Of a DNA stretch of 64,000 bases, positions 8,995 through 17,543 are shown in pieces. The notes under the pieces were generated by a model. That model searched no databases, was not told the origin of the DNA, and was given only the letters and a program-made list of their open reading frames with translations. The number at the start of each line of letters is the position of its first letter. Position 1 is the stretch's first letter. The DNA comes from Streptomyces roseifaciens (GTDB taxonomy: Bacteria > Actinomycetota > Actinomycetes > Streptomycetales > Streptomycetaceae), in assembly GCF_001445655.1 (NCBI RefSeq), contig NZ_LNBE01000006.1:1-64000 (forward strand), given 5' to 3'. Made by a program: the position numbers and the translations under genes.

Positions 8995-10431
8995 GTGACG
9001 ACCGAACCGGTCGAGCGCCGGTCCTCCGCCCGTGCGACTCTCGCGATCTCGTGCGTGGCCACCCTGCTCGTGCTCATCAACTTCACCGCCCCCGTGTCGA
9101 CCGTGCAGACCGTCAGAGCGGCGCTCGGCTCCGGGCCGTCCGGGCAGACCTGGATCCTGGGCAGCATCAGCGTCGGCCTCGCTGCGTGCCTGATGGTGGC
9201 GGGGAGCCTCGCCGACGACTACGGCCGCAAGCGGATGTTCGTGATCGGCGGAGCGCTCCTGGTGCTCTCCACCGTGGTGTGCGCCGTCGCGCCCGTCACG
9301 CTCGTGTTCGTCCTCGGCCGCATCGTCCAGGGCGCGGCGAGCGCCGCTCTCCTGGCGTCCAGCCTCGGCCTCCTGGCCCATGCCTTCGCCCCCGGCCCCG
9401 AGCGGGCCCGGGCCACCGGCCTGTGGGGAGCGATGGTGGGCGGCGGCATCGCCATCGGCCCGGTGTTCTCCGCGCTGCTGGGCCGGGCCACCGACTGGCG
9501 GGTCACGTACTGGGTCCTCGCGGTGCTCGCCGCGCTGGTCATGCTCTGGGCCGCCCGCTCGCTGGAGGAGTCCCGCAGCGCGCACAAGCGCGCCTTCGAC
9601 CTCGCCGGGGCGCTCACCCTCGCCGCGGGCATCACGCTGCTGATCGCGGGGCTCACCGAGGGCCGGGGCGGCTGGGGCAGGCCGCACGTCCTGATCTTCC
9701 TGGTCGCCGCGGTCGTCCTGCTGGCCGGCTTCGTGGCGGTCGAGAAGCGCGTCGCGGAGCCGATGCTGGAGCCGGGCTTCTTCCGGCGCCCGGCGTTCGT
9801 CGCCTCGGTCGTCGGCGCGCTGGTGACGGGCATGGGCGTGATCGGGCTGATGACGTACGTGCCGACGGCGGCGCAGAGCATGCAGGGGCTCAGCCCCCTG
9901 GGCAGCGCCGGCCTGCTCGCGTTCTGGTCCGGCCTGTCCTTCGTGGCCGCACCGCAGGCCCGCCGGTTCGTCGCCCGCGTCGGCGACCGCCAGCAGGTCG
10001 CCGCGGGCCTGGCCCTGTGCGGGATCGGCGAGCTCGCCCTGGCCGGGATCGGCGAGGAGTCCTCGTGGTGGCGGTTCGTGCCCGGCCTCGTGCTGGCGGG
10101 CCTCGGCAGCGGCGTGGTCAACGCGGCCCTCGCCGGGCTGGCCGTACGGAGCGTGCCCGCCCACCGCGTGGCGGTCGGCTCCGCGGCGAACAACGCCTCG
10201 CGCTACCTGGGTTCGTCCCTGGGCGTCGCGCTGGTCGCCGCGATCCTGGCGCTCGCCCCGCGCGGCGGGGGAGCCGCCCACGAGATGAGCACCGGCATGA
10301 GCTACGCCGCGGTCGTCTCCGGCTGCCTGGCGATCGCCGGCGCCGTCCTCGTCGCCCTGTGCCGCGAGCGCACGGAGCCGGCGGGTGCCGCCGTACCGGC
10401 CCCGGAGCCGCAGTTGTCGGAGCCGGTGTGA
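8995..10431 (+). CDS. MFS drug exporter, 14-TM (DHA2) type
   Basis: 478 residues, the length of 14-transmembrane proton-coupled exporters. The first helices follow a short charged N-terminus; the cytoplasmic loop motif A appears as GSLADDYGRKRMFVIGG, and the motif C region as GAMVGGGIAIGPVFSALLG. The GTG start is preceded by a GGGGG ribosome site. Controlled presumably by the divergent HxlR protein. Probably exports the product of the left-hand operon or a related toxic compound; the substrate cannot be read from sequence. Confidence 0.9.
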   Translation: MTTEPVERRSSARATLAISCVATLLVLINFTAPVSTVQTVRAALGSGPSGQTWILGSISVGLAACLMVAGSLADDYGRKRMFVIGGALLVLSTVVCAVAPVTLVFVLGRIVQGAASAALLASSLGLLAHAFAPGPERARATGLWGAMVGGGIAIGPVFSALLGRATDWRVTYWVLAVLAALVMLWAARSLEESRSAHKRAFDLAGALTLAAGITLLIAGLTEGRGGWGRPHVLIFLVAAVVLLAGFVAVEKRVAEPMLEPGFFRRPAFVASVVGALVTGMGVIGLMTYVPTAAQSMQGLSPLGSAGLLAFWSGLSFVAAPQARRFVARVGDRQQVAAGLALCGIGELALAGIGEESSWWRFVPGLVLAGLGSGVVNAALAGLAVRSVPAHRVAVGSAANNASRYLGSSLGVALVAAILALAPRGGGAAHEMSTGMSYAAVVSGCLAIAGAVLVALCRERTEPAGAAVPAPEPQLSEPV

Positions 10432-10465
10432 GGAACCCCGGGCCCGGCGGAGGGCCCGGTGGCCC

Positions 10466-10491
10466 CGGCCGTGCGGACCTCCGCACGGCCG
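10466..10491. terminator. Hairpin terminator between convergent exporter and LuxR gene
   Basis: An 11-bp GC stem (CGGCCGTGCGG with CCGCACGGCCG) closes a 4-base loop in the 134-bp gap between the convergent exporter and regulator genes. No T tract, as is common in Streptomyces. Confidence 0.6.
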
Positions 10492-10565
10492 CGGGCCGTT
10501 CCTGCCGTGGGCGGTTCCGGCCCCGGGCGTCCCGGCCGTGGAGGGTTCCGGCCGTGGCCGGTCGT

Positions 10566-11597
10566 TCACATCGTGGCGACCGGACTTCGTCCGCCCAGCA
10601 GCTCCTGCTCCCGTAGGAGGAAGCCCAGTTGGAGCCTGCTGGAGGCGCCGAGCTGCTGCATGATGTCGGAGACGTGGCGCTGGCAGGTGCGCACCGAGAT
10701 GCCCAGGGCGCGCGCGGTCGTCCGGTCGTCCGCACCGTCGATCAGGTGCTGGAGGATGGAGCGCTTGGTCTGGTTCGCCAGGCCCTGGACGAACGTCCTC
10801 TCGCGCGGTTTGTCGATGGGTTCCCCGGTCGACCAGGCCGCGTTGAACATCTCGGCCGCGAAGGCGATGAGGTCGGCGTCCCGGACCACGAGCGCTCCGC
10901 CCGGGCTGTTGCGCAGCGGCACGACGAGCACCTCGCGGTCGAAGATGACGAACCGGGCCAGGTCCCCGGTGACCGTCCTGATCTCGACGCCCGCGCCGAT
11001 GGCCTCCTCCGTGTGCCGCACCGTCGGCGGGTGGAAGCGCGCGGAGTACTGGTAGAGGGCGCGCAGGTGCACCCCGCGCCCGAGCAGCTGCTGGTAGCGG
11101 TAGCGGGCCTCGATCAGTTCCGCGTCGGGGTGGGCGCCGCCCGGCCGGGCGGACAGGACCTCCTCGCGGCAGTCGTCGGCGTACCGCTCGAGGGCCCGGA
11201 CCACCTCCTCGTGCGATTCGATGCGCTCCAGGTGGGGGCCCTGCAGCGCCTGCTGCTGGGTGGCGTAGATGAGGCCGAGCTCGGCGATCTGCCCGCGCAT
11301 CCACTGCAGGCCCAGCCGGGCGTTCTCCACCCGCTCTTCCCACTGCTCGAGGAGCCGGTCCGACACGCGGGCGGGGTCGACGGCGGCCAGGCAGTCGGCT
11401 CCCAGCCGCCGCACCAGACCGGTGGCGATGAGCTTGTCCACGGCCTGGATGCTGACGTCGCCGTGGGCGCCGGACATCAGCTCGTCTATGCGTACGAGAC
11501 CCTGCCGGGCGATGTGCCGGTAGGTGACCAATTCGGCGGATGCCAGCTCTATCGACCCGGGGCCGGCGGCTGAGCGTTCTTTAACCAATGTGTCCAT
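10566..11597 (-). CDS. LuxR-type (HTH_LuxR C-terminal) transcriptional regulator
   Basis: 343 residues. The C-terminal 60 residues form a LuxR helix-turn-helix (TTARALGISVRTCQRHVSDI, then LGASSRLQLGFLL). The middle part (about 150-270) resembles the TrmB-like or phospholipase-D-like sensor of actinobacterial orphan LuxR proteins, with RFVIFDREVLVVPL. Start chosen at ATG with GAGAGG 7 bp upstream. Convergent to the exporter; its target could be the left-hand operon or a distant pathway. No receiver domain is visible, so it is not a two-component response regulator. Confidence 0.82.
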   Translation of the reverse strand: MDTLVKERSAAGPGSIELASAELVTYRHIARQGLVRIDELMSGAHGDVSIQAVDKLIATGLVRRLGADCLAAVDPARVSDRLLEQWEERVENARLGLQWMRGQIAELGLIYATQQQALQGPHLERIESHEEVVRALERYADDCREEVLSARPGGAHPDAELIEARYRYQQLLGRGVHLRALYQYSARFHPPTVRHTEEAIGAGVEIRTVTGDLARFVIFDREVLVVPLRNSPGGALVVRDADLIAFAAEMFNAAWSTGEPIDKPRERTFVQGLANQTKRSILQHLIDGADDRTTARALGISVRTCQRHVSDIMQQLGASSRLQLGFLLREQELLGGRSPVATM

Positions 11598-11842
11598 GTC
11601 AGCACCTCTCTGTTTATGTGTGCCGCAAAAGGGCGGAGAGTGGAGAAACAGGAGAACTCGGGAGTCAGCAGGGGCCGGTCTTCGCAGCTTAGATGTGGGA
11701 ACGGGCGGGCAATCCGGTTAAATCAACCCCAATCACCGGGCACTTTTCCAAAGAATTACCTGTAATCTATTGCACACAACAACTTGTTTGCGGGCGTGCT
11801 TTCCCGGATAACCCGGGTCCCGGATCCGGGTCCCGGATAACG
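11598..11842. other. Intergenic region, locally AT-rich, no gene seen
   Basis: About 245 bp upstream of the LuxR gene. Bases near 11,705-11,800 are AT-rich for this genome and could hold the LuxR promoter. A nested set of CCCGGAT/ATCCGGG-type repeats lies at about 11,803-11,842 next to the terminator. No tRNA, small RNA or ORF with a plausible start could be supported. Confidence 0.4.
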
Positions 11843-11889
11843 CCGAGGCCCCCCGGACCGCGCGGGAAGCGCGGCCCGGGGGGCCTCGG
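11843..11889. terminator. Strong hairpin terminator downstream of DUF5324 gene
   Basis: Arms CCGAGGCCCCCCGG and CCGGGGGGCCTCGG enclose a second small GC hairpin, giving a 47-base extended stem. It follows the stop of the DUF5324 gene by 27 bp on the minus strand and marks the border between the accessory left region and the conserved block. Confidence 0.75.
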
Positions 11890-11916
11890 TGAATTCGCTC
11901 TGCCGGCCGGCCGCCG

Positions 11917-12591
11917 TCAGAACGGCCGGTCGTCCGTCCCGCCGTTGTCGGGAGAGGACTCGGCCTCGGCCTGCTTGGCCTGGACCTCGGGGTCGAGCGG
12001 CGAGGAGGAGGCCGCGGGACCCTTGCCGTCGACCGAGCTCAGCGGCGGGCGGTCGTGCACCTCGGTGGCCTCGGGCGGCTCCACCAGCCAGTCCGGGTTG
12101 GCCTGCCGGTCCCACCACTTCCAGGCGGCGTACGCGCCGCCGGCGATCAGGCCGACCACGGCGAGGCGCCGCAGCGCCCGCCCCGCCCGGCACCGCCGGT
12201 CCCGCCGGGCGATCAGCTTCTCGATCTCCTGGGGGCTGACCTGTCCGCGCAGCGCGGCGAAGGCCGCGGCGCTGCGGGCGACGGCCTCGTCCCGGACCGG
12301 CTCGACGGCCGTGCGGGCCCGCACGGCGGCCTGGTCGATCTTCGGGGGCAGGGCGTCGCGCGCCTGCTCGATCCGCGGGTGCAGGTGTGCGTCGTACTGG
12401 CAGCGGGCCTGGTGAGCGGCCTGGTGCGCGGCCTCCGCGACCTTGGGCGCCAGCCGGGTCCGGGCTTCGTGCGCATAGTGCACGGCGGCGTCCTTCGCGG
12501 TGCCGGCGTAGGGCGCCACCACTTCCGCGGCGTGCCGGACGCTGTCCTTCGCCGTGCTGGTCGCGGCGCGCACGCTGTCCTTGCGGGTCAC
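11917..12591 (-). CDS. DUF5324 family protein, alanine-rich with one membrane segment
   Basis: 224 residues. The first 130 are amphipathic and alanine/charge-rich (repeated AKDSVRHAAE, APKVAEAAHQAAHQ, suggesting coiled-coil helices); a membrane segment follows at about 140-160 (RLAVVGLIAGGAYAAWKWW), then an acidic, disordered tail. This gene precedes the cyclophilin gene in Streptomyces and is recognised as a streptomycete family without known function. It is divergent from the cyclophilin gene across 242 bp. Confidence 0.75.
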   Translation of the reverse strand: MTRKDSVRAATSTAKDSVRHAAEVVAPYAGTAKDAAVHYAHEARTRLAPKVAEAAHQAAHQARCQYDAHLHPRIEQARDALPPKIDQAAVRARTAVEPVRDEAVARSAAAFAALRGQVSPQEIEKLIARRDRRCRAGRALRRLAVVGLIAGGAYAAWKWWDRQANPDWLVEPPEATEVHDRPPLSSVDGKGPAASSSPLDPEVQAKQAEAESSPDNGGTDDRPF

Positions 12592-12833
12592 GAGAACCTC
12601 CTCCTCGGTGGCGTATGTTTTGTCGCCTTTCCACCCAGTGAAAAATCATGCCTGGGGACGGGCGGTCCGGCACGTGCGGGCGGGCATCCGGGTCATCGGG
12701 GGACGGAGCGGGTGGGGACCCGGCTCGACCATGCCACGGTTCGGCGCGGCGCGCGGGCGTTTGCCCGCTACTCGCCGCGATCCCGTCCGTGCGAGGATCG
12801 GTAGCCGTCAGTGAAGACTATGGAAGGTAGATC

Positions 12834-13361
12834 GTGGCCGAGCAGCTTTACGCCACCCTGAAGACCAACCAGGGCGACATCGAGATCCGGCTCCTGCCGG
12901 ACCACGCCCCGAAGACGGTCGCCAACTTCGTGGAGCTCGCCAAGGGCGAGCGCGCGTGGATCAACCCCGAGACGGGTCAGAAGACCACGGACAAGCTGTA
13001 CGACGGCACGGTCTTCCACCGTGTCATCGAGGGCTTCATGATCCAGGGCGGCGACCCGCTGGGCAACGGCACCGGCGGCCCGGGCTACAAGTTCGCGGAC
13101 GAGTTCCACCCGGACCTGTCCTTCAACAAGCCCTACCTGCTGGCCATGGCCAACGCCGGCCCGGGCACCAACGGCTCGCAGTTCTTCATCACCGTGTCGC
13201 CCACCACGTGGCTGACCGGCAAGCACACCATCTTCGGCGAGGTCTCCAGCGAGGCCGGCAAGAAGGTCGTGGACGCCATCGCCACCACCGACACCAACCC
13301 GCGCACCGACCGTCCGGTGAACGACGTGGTCATCGAGTCGGTCGTCATCGAGACCCGCTGA
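12834..13361 (+). CDS. ppiA: Peptidyl-prolyl cis-trans isomerase, cyclophilin type
   Basis: 175 residues covering one cyclophilin domain. FHRVIEGFMIQGGDP holds the catalytic arginine and the phenylalanine/glutamine pocket; GSQFFITVSPTTWLTGKHTIFGEV completes the active-site cleft. No signal peptide, so it acts in the cytosol on proline peptide bonds. The GTG start follows GGAAGG by 6 bp. It is the first plus-strand gene of the conserved block. Confidence 0.95.
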   Translation: MAEQLYATLKTNQGDIEIRLLPDHAPKTVANFVELAKGERAWINPETGQKTTDKLYDGTVFHRVIEGFMIQGGDPLGNGTGGPGYKFADEFHPDLSFNKPYLLAMANAGPGTNGSQFFITVSPTTWLTGKHTIFGEVSSEAGKKVVDAIATTDTNPRTDRPVNDVVIESVVIETR

Positions 13362-13479
13362 CGGCGGACTCACGCTCCCTCGTCACGCCACGGGGGAACC
13401 CGGCGCCCCGCTCGTCCGTATGACGGGCGGGGCCGCGCGTCCCGGACAGGCCCGCCCACCACCGGCGCAAGGGGAACGC

Positions 13480-14355
13480 ATGAACGACCAGGCCGTCGGC
13501 TGTTACCGGCATCCCGACCGGGAGACGGGCATCCGCTGCACCCGCTGCGAGCGGCCCATCTGCCCGGAGTGCATGGTGAGCGCGTCGGTCGGGTTCCAGT
13601 GCCCGGCCTGCGTCGCCGGCGGCTCCGGCACGGGGCACGCGCCGCAGGCCAGTGCTCCGCGCACGCTCGCGGGCGGCACCCACACGGCCGACCCCCGGCT
13701 GGTCACCAAGATCCTCCTGGGGATCAACGTCGCCCTGTGGATCGCGGTCATGGCCACCGGCGACGGCCTGCTGGACGATCTCGAACTGTTCGGGCGCGCC
13801 GTGCTCGGCGGCGAGCCCCAGGGCGTCGCCGAAGGCCAGTGGTACCGCCTGCTGACGTCGATGTTCCTGCACCAGGCGCCGATGCACATCGCCTTCAACA
13901 TGCTCTCGCTGTGGTGGATCGGTCCCCCGCTGGAGGCGGCGCTGGGCCGGGCCCGCTATCTGGCGCTGTACCTGCTGTCCGGTCTGGGCGGCGCCGCCCT
14001 GACCTTCGTCGTCGCCGATCCCCGCCAGCCCTCGCTCGGCGCGTCGGGGGCGGTCTTCGGCCTGCTGGGCGCCACGGCGGTGCTGATGCGGCGGCTCAAC
14101 TACGACATGCGCCCGGTCGTGGCGCTGCTCGTGCTCAACCTGATCTTCACCTTCACCTGGAGCAACATCGCCTGGGAGGCCCACATCGGCGGTCTGGTGG
14201 TGGGCACCGCCGTGGCCTACGGGATGGTGCACGCGCCCCGGGAGAAGCGGACGCTGGTCCAGGGGCTGACCTGCGGCCTGACGCTGCTGGTGATCGTCGC
14301 CGCGGTGGTCGTGCGGACGGCGACGCTGCCCGCGCTCACCGTGTTCCCGGGCTGA
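13480..14355 (+). CDS. Rhomboid family intramembrane serine protease with N-terminal B-box-like zinc finger
   Basis: 291 residues from the ATG with GGGGAA upstream; longer starts run through non-conserved sequence. Residues about 7-45 form a Cys/His cluster (CYRHPDRETGIRCTRCERP then CPECM, CPAC) typical of actinobacterial rhomboids. Six or seven membrane helices follow, with the catalytic serine in GASGAVFGLLGA and the catalytic histidine in AWEAHIGGLVVG, and HIAFNMLSLWWIG on the second helix. Cleaves membrane substrates inside the bilayer; targets unknown. Confidence 0.93.
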   Translation: MNDQAVGCYRHPDRETGIRCTRCERPICPECMVSASVGFQCPACVAGGSGTGHAPQASAPRTLAGGTHTADPRLVTKILLGINVALWIAVMATGDGLLDDLELFGRAVLGGEPQGVAEGQWYRLLTSMFLHQAPMHIAFNMLSLWWIGPPLEAALGRARYLALYLLSGLGGAALTFVVADPRQPSLGASGAVFGLLGATAVLMRRLNYDMRPVVALLVLNLIFTFTWSNIAWEAHIGGLVVGTAVAYGMVHAPREKRTLVQGLTCGLTLLVIVAAVVVRTATLPALTVFPG

Positions 14356-14376
14356 CCGGGCTGACCGGGCGGTGGG

Positions 14377-14574
14377 TTGTCCACAGCGGGTACGGAATCT
14401 TGTGCATGGCGTGGGGAACACGTGTCCGTCCGTGCACACAGCTGCGTTTCCGCTGGTGGGCGGGGGCGCCCCAGGGCACCCCGCGCTGCCGACCAGTCAC
14501 ACCGGCGTCAACCCCGGGGAAGTTATCCACAGATCTTCTGAGTTTTTCCCCACTGTGGACGAGGGTGTGGATAA
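14377..14574. promoter_or_regulatory. Cluster of four DnaA-box sequences
   Basis: Between the convergent rhomboid and crgA genes lie TTGTCCACA at 14377-14385 (plus), TTATCCACA at 14523-14531 (plus), TCGTCCACA at 14554-14562 (minus) and TTATCCACA at 14566-14574 (minus). The first is the usual Streptomyces consensus, the second and fourth the classical E. coli form, and the third differs from the Streptomyces box at one base. Three boxes fall within 52 bp. The spot is near oriC in gene order, and no gene explains the sequence, so a DnaA-titrating or replication-control site is plausible. Confidence 0.6.
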
Positions 14575-14602
14575 CTCCTCGGAAGGCTCCCCGGAAGGCT
14601 TG

Positions 14603-14857
14603 CTACTTCCACTGCGTGGAGACTACGAACCCCGCTGCGATAAAGCCGAAACCGACCACAATGTTCCAGTTGTGGAGGGACTCCACGGGCATGTCACCGC
14701 TGGTCACGTAGAAGATGACGATCCAGGCCAGCCCGATCAGGAACATCGCCAGCATCAGCGGCGCCACCCAGCCCCGACCACTGCTGAGCTTGATGGTCTG
14801 CTGCTTCGCCGGCGGCGGCGTGAAGTCGTCCTTCTTGCGGATCCGTGACTTCGGCAC
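14603..14857 (-). CDS. crgA: Septation inhibitor CrgA
   Basis: 84 residues, exactly the usual length in Streptomyces. A basic N-terminus ([16 protein letters not shown]) is followed by two membrane helices ([20 protein letters not shown] and a second ending [14 protein letters not shown]) separated by a short outside loop with LHNWN. CrgA interacts with FtsZ-ring and peptidoglycan proteins and delays septation in aerial hyphae. The GTG start has AGGAG 8 bp upstream; an upstream extension to an ATG at 14953 is not conserved in composition. Confidence 0.93.
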   Translation of the reverse strand: MPKSRIRKKDDFTPPPAKQQTIKLSSGRGWVAPLMLAMFLIGLAWIVIFYVTSGDMPVESLHNWNIVVGFGFIAAGFVVSTQWK

Positions 14858-15012
14858 GAGGAACTCTCCTGTCGATGCGCTGCGTGACCGCGCTGGGGAA
14901 CAAGGCAAATGTACAAAGGGCTGGTCCGAGGCGGCGAGCGGCGGGAACGCCACCTTTCCCCGGGCGTCCGTTAGCGTAGTGCTTCCGTGGCGCCGGAGAG
15001 GATAAGGGTACG

Positions 15013-15777
15013 TTGAGTAATTCTGCGGACTCCACCAGCAGGCCGTCCCGGCGCTTCAAGCCCGTCCGGCTGCTGACCGGGGCCGTCTTCGCGCTGGCCG
15101 GTCTCATCTTCTGGATGAGCTTCAACACCGCCCACGGCACCAACATCCGCACCGACGACTCCATGCTCCGGCTCTCCGACCTCATCCAGGAGCGCAGCCG
15201 CAAGAACGCCGGTCTGGACGAGAGCGCCGCGGCCGCCCGCGCCCAGGTGGACGCCCTCGCCCGGCGCGACAACGGCAACACCGCCGCCCAGAACAAGAAG
15301 CTCGCCGACCTCGCGGCGGCCGCCGGCACCACGCCGATCAGCGGCTCGGGCCTGACCGTCACCCTCACCGACGCCCCGCCCAACGCCACGGCCAGGATCC
15401 CCGGCGTGCCGCAGCCGCAGCCCAACGACCTGGTCATCCATCAGCAGGACCTCCAGGCCGTCGTCAACGCCCTCTGGCGGGGCGGCGCCAAGGGCATCCA
15501 GGTCATGGACCAGCGGCTGATCTCCACCAGCGCCGTCCGCTGCGTCGGCAACACCCTGATCCTCCAGGGCCGCGTCTACTCCCCGCCCTACAAGGTGACG
15601 GCCGTCGGCGACCGCGGCGTGCTGCGCAAGGCGATCGACTCCTCCCCCGCGATCCAGAACTACCTCCAGTACGTGAACGCCTACGGGCTCGGCTGGAAAG
15701 TCGACCAGCACGACGCGGTGACTCTTCCCGGTTACTCGGGCACAGTGGACCTCCACTACGCCAAGCCCCTGGCGTGA
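15013..15777 (+). CDS. DUF881 family membrane-anchored protein
   Basis: 254 residues with a TTG start after AGGATAAGGG. One N-terminal membrane helix ([18 protein letters not shown], about 20-38), then an extracellular coiled-coil stretch (about 50-95) and the DUF881 domain with [32 protein letters not shown], and [24 protein letters not shown]. In actinobacteria DUF881 genes sit beside division and cell-wall genes such as crgA; the biochemical role is unknown. Confidence 0.88.
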   Translation: MSNSADSTSRPSRRFKPVRLLTGAVFALAGLIFWMSFNTAHGTNIRTDDSMLRLSDLIQERSRKNAGLDESAAAARAQVDALARRDNGNTAAQNKKLADLAAAAGTTPISGSGLTVTLTDAPPNATARIPGVPQPQPNDLVIHQQDLQAVVNALWRGGAKGIQVMDQRLISTSAVRCVGNTLILQGRVYSPPYKVTAVGDRGVLRKAIDSSPAIQNYLQYVNAYGLGWKVDQHDAVTLPGYSGTVDLHYAKPLA

Positions 15778-15819
15778 CCCCTGTGGTGGGTGACGCCACG
15801 ACCCGGGAGGGGGCCCGCG

Positions 15820-16659
15820 GTGAGGCCCAGGACCGTCGTCCGCACCCTCAGCGAACTGTGCGTCACCACCGGCACCCTGCTCGTCCTCTTCGTCGTCTAC
15901 GTCCTCTACTGGACGGGCGTGCGCGCCGACAGCGCCATGGACCGGGAGCTCAGCCGCCTCCAGGACCGGTGGTCGGGCGGCGCAGCGGTCACGGCCGGGG
16001 CCCCTGAGGCGCCTGTGCCGGGGGAATCGTCCGGAGAGCCGGCCGAAGGGCCCGGGGAGACCGGCCGGCCGCCTGACAGGCCCGCAGCGCCCTCCGCACA
16101 GCCCCCGCCGCCGCAGCGCCCGCACCCCGCGCCGGGCGGCGCGGGCGCAGGGCAGGCCGCGCCCGCGCGGCAGCAGGCCGCACCCGCCCGCCCAGGCGAG
16201 GCCTTCGCCGTCATGTACATCCCCCGCTTCGGCGCCGGCTGGGCCAAACCCGTCCTCGAGGGCACGGGCACCGGGCTCCTCAAGAAGGGCCTCGGCCACT
16301 ACGAGCGGACGGCGCGCCCCGGCGGGACCGGCAACTTCGCGGTCGCCGGGCACCGCCGCACCTACGGCGACCCGTTCAAGGACCTCGACGAGCTGCGCCC
16401 GGGCGACGCCGTGGTGGTGGGCGACGGCACGACGTGGTTCACGTACCGCGTCGACCGCCGCCCGTACCGCACCCGGCCCGACGACACCGGCGTCATCGAC
16501 CCCGTCCCCGCAGGCTCCGGCTTCCGCGGTCCCGGCCGCTATCTGACCCTCACCACCTGCGAACCGGAGTGGGGCCACAGCCACCGGCTGATCGTCTGGG
16601 CCCACCTCGACGCGACCTCGCCCGCGGCGCGGGGCCGACCCGGGGCTTTGTCCGGCTGA
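15820..16659 (+). CDS. srtE: Class E sortase, copy 1 (proline/alanine-rich stalk)
   Basis: 279 residues. An N-terminal membrane helix (about 15-35, LCVTTGTLLVLFVVYVLYWTGV) precedes a long Pro/Ala/Glu-rich stalk (about 50-125) absent from the other two copies, then the sortase barrel. The catalytic histidine is in FAVAGHRRTYGDP, the cysteine in LTLTTCEPEWGHSHRLIVW with the arginine eight residues on. Class E sortases attach LAxTG-type proteins such as chaplins. GTG at 15820 is chosen over 15790 because GGGAGGGGG lies just upstream. Confidence 0.9.
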   Translation: MRPRTVVRTLSELCVTTGTLLVLFVVYVLYWTGVRADSAMDRELSRLQDRWSGGAAVTAGAPEAPVPGESSGEPAEGPGETGRPPDRPAAPSAQPPPPQRPHPAPGGAGAGQAAPARQQAAPARPGEAFAVMYIPRFGAGWAKPVLEGTGTGLLKKGLGHYERTARPGGTGNFAVAGHRRTYGDPFKDLDELRPGDAVVVGDGTTWFTYRVDRRPYRTRPDDTGVIDPVPAGSGFRGPGRYLTLTTCEPEWGHSHRLIVWAHLDATSPAARGRPGALSG

Positions 16660-16731
16660 CCCCCTCGGACCCCGCCCGCCCCTTAGTCTGGTGCTGCAAT
16701 TTCGACTACGTCATCGGCAAGTGGGGACGGC

Positions 16732-16908
16732 ATGTACGGCTGGATCTGGCGGCATCTGCCGGGCAACGCGTGGGTGCGGACACTGATCTCGCTGGTTCTC
16801 GTACTGGCGGTCGTCTACGCCCTCTTCCAGTACGTTTTCCCCTGGGCGGAACCGCTGCTGCCGTTCAACGACGTGACGGTCGACAACGGAATGGCGGTCA
16901 ACCAGTGA
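16732..16908 (+). CDS. Small single-span membrane protein (58 residues)
   Basis: The peptide begins MYGWIWRHLPGNAWVRT and has one hydrophobic span of about 25 residues (LISLVLVLAVVYALFQYVF), then an acidic tail ending NGMAVNQ. GGGGACGG lies just upstream of the ATG, and its stop overlaps the GTG start of pabA by 4 bp, so it is translated and coupled. Codon third positions are GC-rich as in neighbours. A small membrane protein at this place is conserved in Streptomyces as far as I recall; the function is unknown. Confidence 0.8.
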   Translation: MYGWIWRHLPGNAWVRTLISLVLVLAVVYALFQYVFPWAEPLLPFNDVTVDNGMAVNQ

Positions 16909-17543
16909 GTGCGCGCATCCTCGTCGTGGACAACTACGACAGCTTCGTCTTCAACCTCGTCCAGTACCTCTACCAGCTAGGCGCCGAGTGCGAGGTGCGG
17001 CGCAACGACGAGGTCGAGCTCGGCCACGCCCAGGACGGCTTCGACGGCGTCCTGCTGTCCCCCGGGCCGGGAGCGCCGGAACAGGCGGGCGTGTGCATCG
17101 ACATGGTGCGGCACTGCGCGCAGCACGGCATCCCCGTCTTCGGGGTCTGCCTGGGGATGCAGTCCATGGCCGTCGCGTACGGCGGCGTGGTCGGGCGGGC
17201 GCCCGAGCTGCTGCACGGCAAGACGTCGCTGGTGACGCACGAGGGCGCGGGCGTCTTCCAGGGCCTCCCCTCGCCCTTCACCGCCACCCGCTACCACTCC
17301 CTGGCCGTCGAGCGCGAGCACTGGCCGGACGAGCTGGAGATCACCGCCTGGACGGAGTCGGGCATCGCGATGGGCCTGCGCCACCGCGACCTGCCGGTCG
17401 AGGGCGTGCAGTTCCACCCCGAGTCCGTGCTCACCGAGTGGGGCCACCGGATGCTCGCCAACTGGCTGGTCGCCTGCGGTGACACCACGGCCGTGGAGCG
17501 ATCGGCGGGCCTGGCCCCGGTGGTGGGCAAGGCCGGGGCGTGA
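16905..17543 (+). CDS. pabA: Glutamine amidotransferase, aminodeoxychorismate/anthranilate synthase component II
   Basis: 212 residues, full length for the class I amidotransferase subunit that delivers ammonia to PabB or TrpE. Catalytic cysteine in FGVCLGMQS, histidine and glutamate in VQFHPESVL, and the N-terminal strand RILVVDNYDSFVFNLVQYL. The annotated longer frame from 16434 runs through the sortase and small-membrane-protein genes and is wrong; GTG at 16905 fits. Placed between sortase genes, where Streptomyces carry the pabA-type copy; whether it serves folate or tryptophan cannot be told here. Confidence 0.93.
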   Translation: MSARILVVDNYDSFVFNLVQYLYQLGAECEVRRNDEVELGHAQDGFDGVLLSPGPGAPEQAGVCIDMVRHCAQHGIPVFGVCLGMQSMAVAYGGVVGRAPELLHGKTSLVTHEGAGVFQGLPSPFTATRYHSLAVEREHWPDELEITAWTESGIAMGLRHRDLPVEGVQFHPESVLTEWGHRMLANWLVACGDTTAVERSAGLAPVVGKAGA

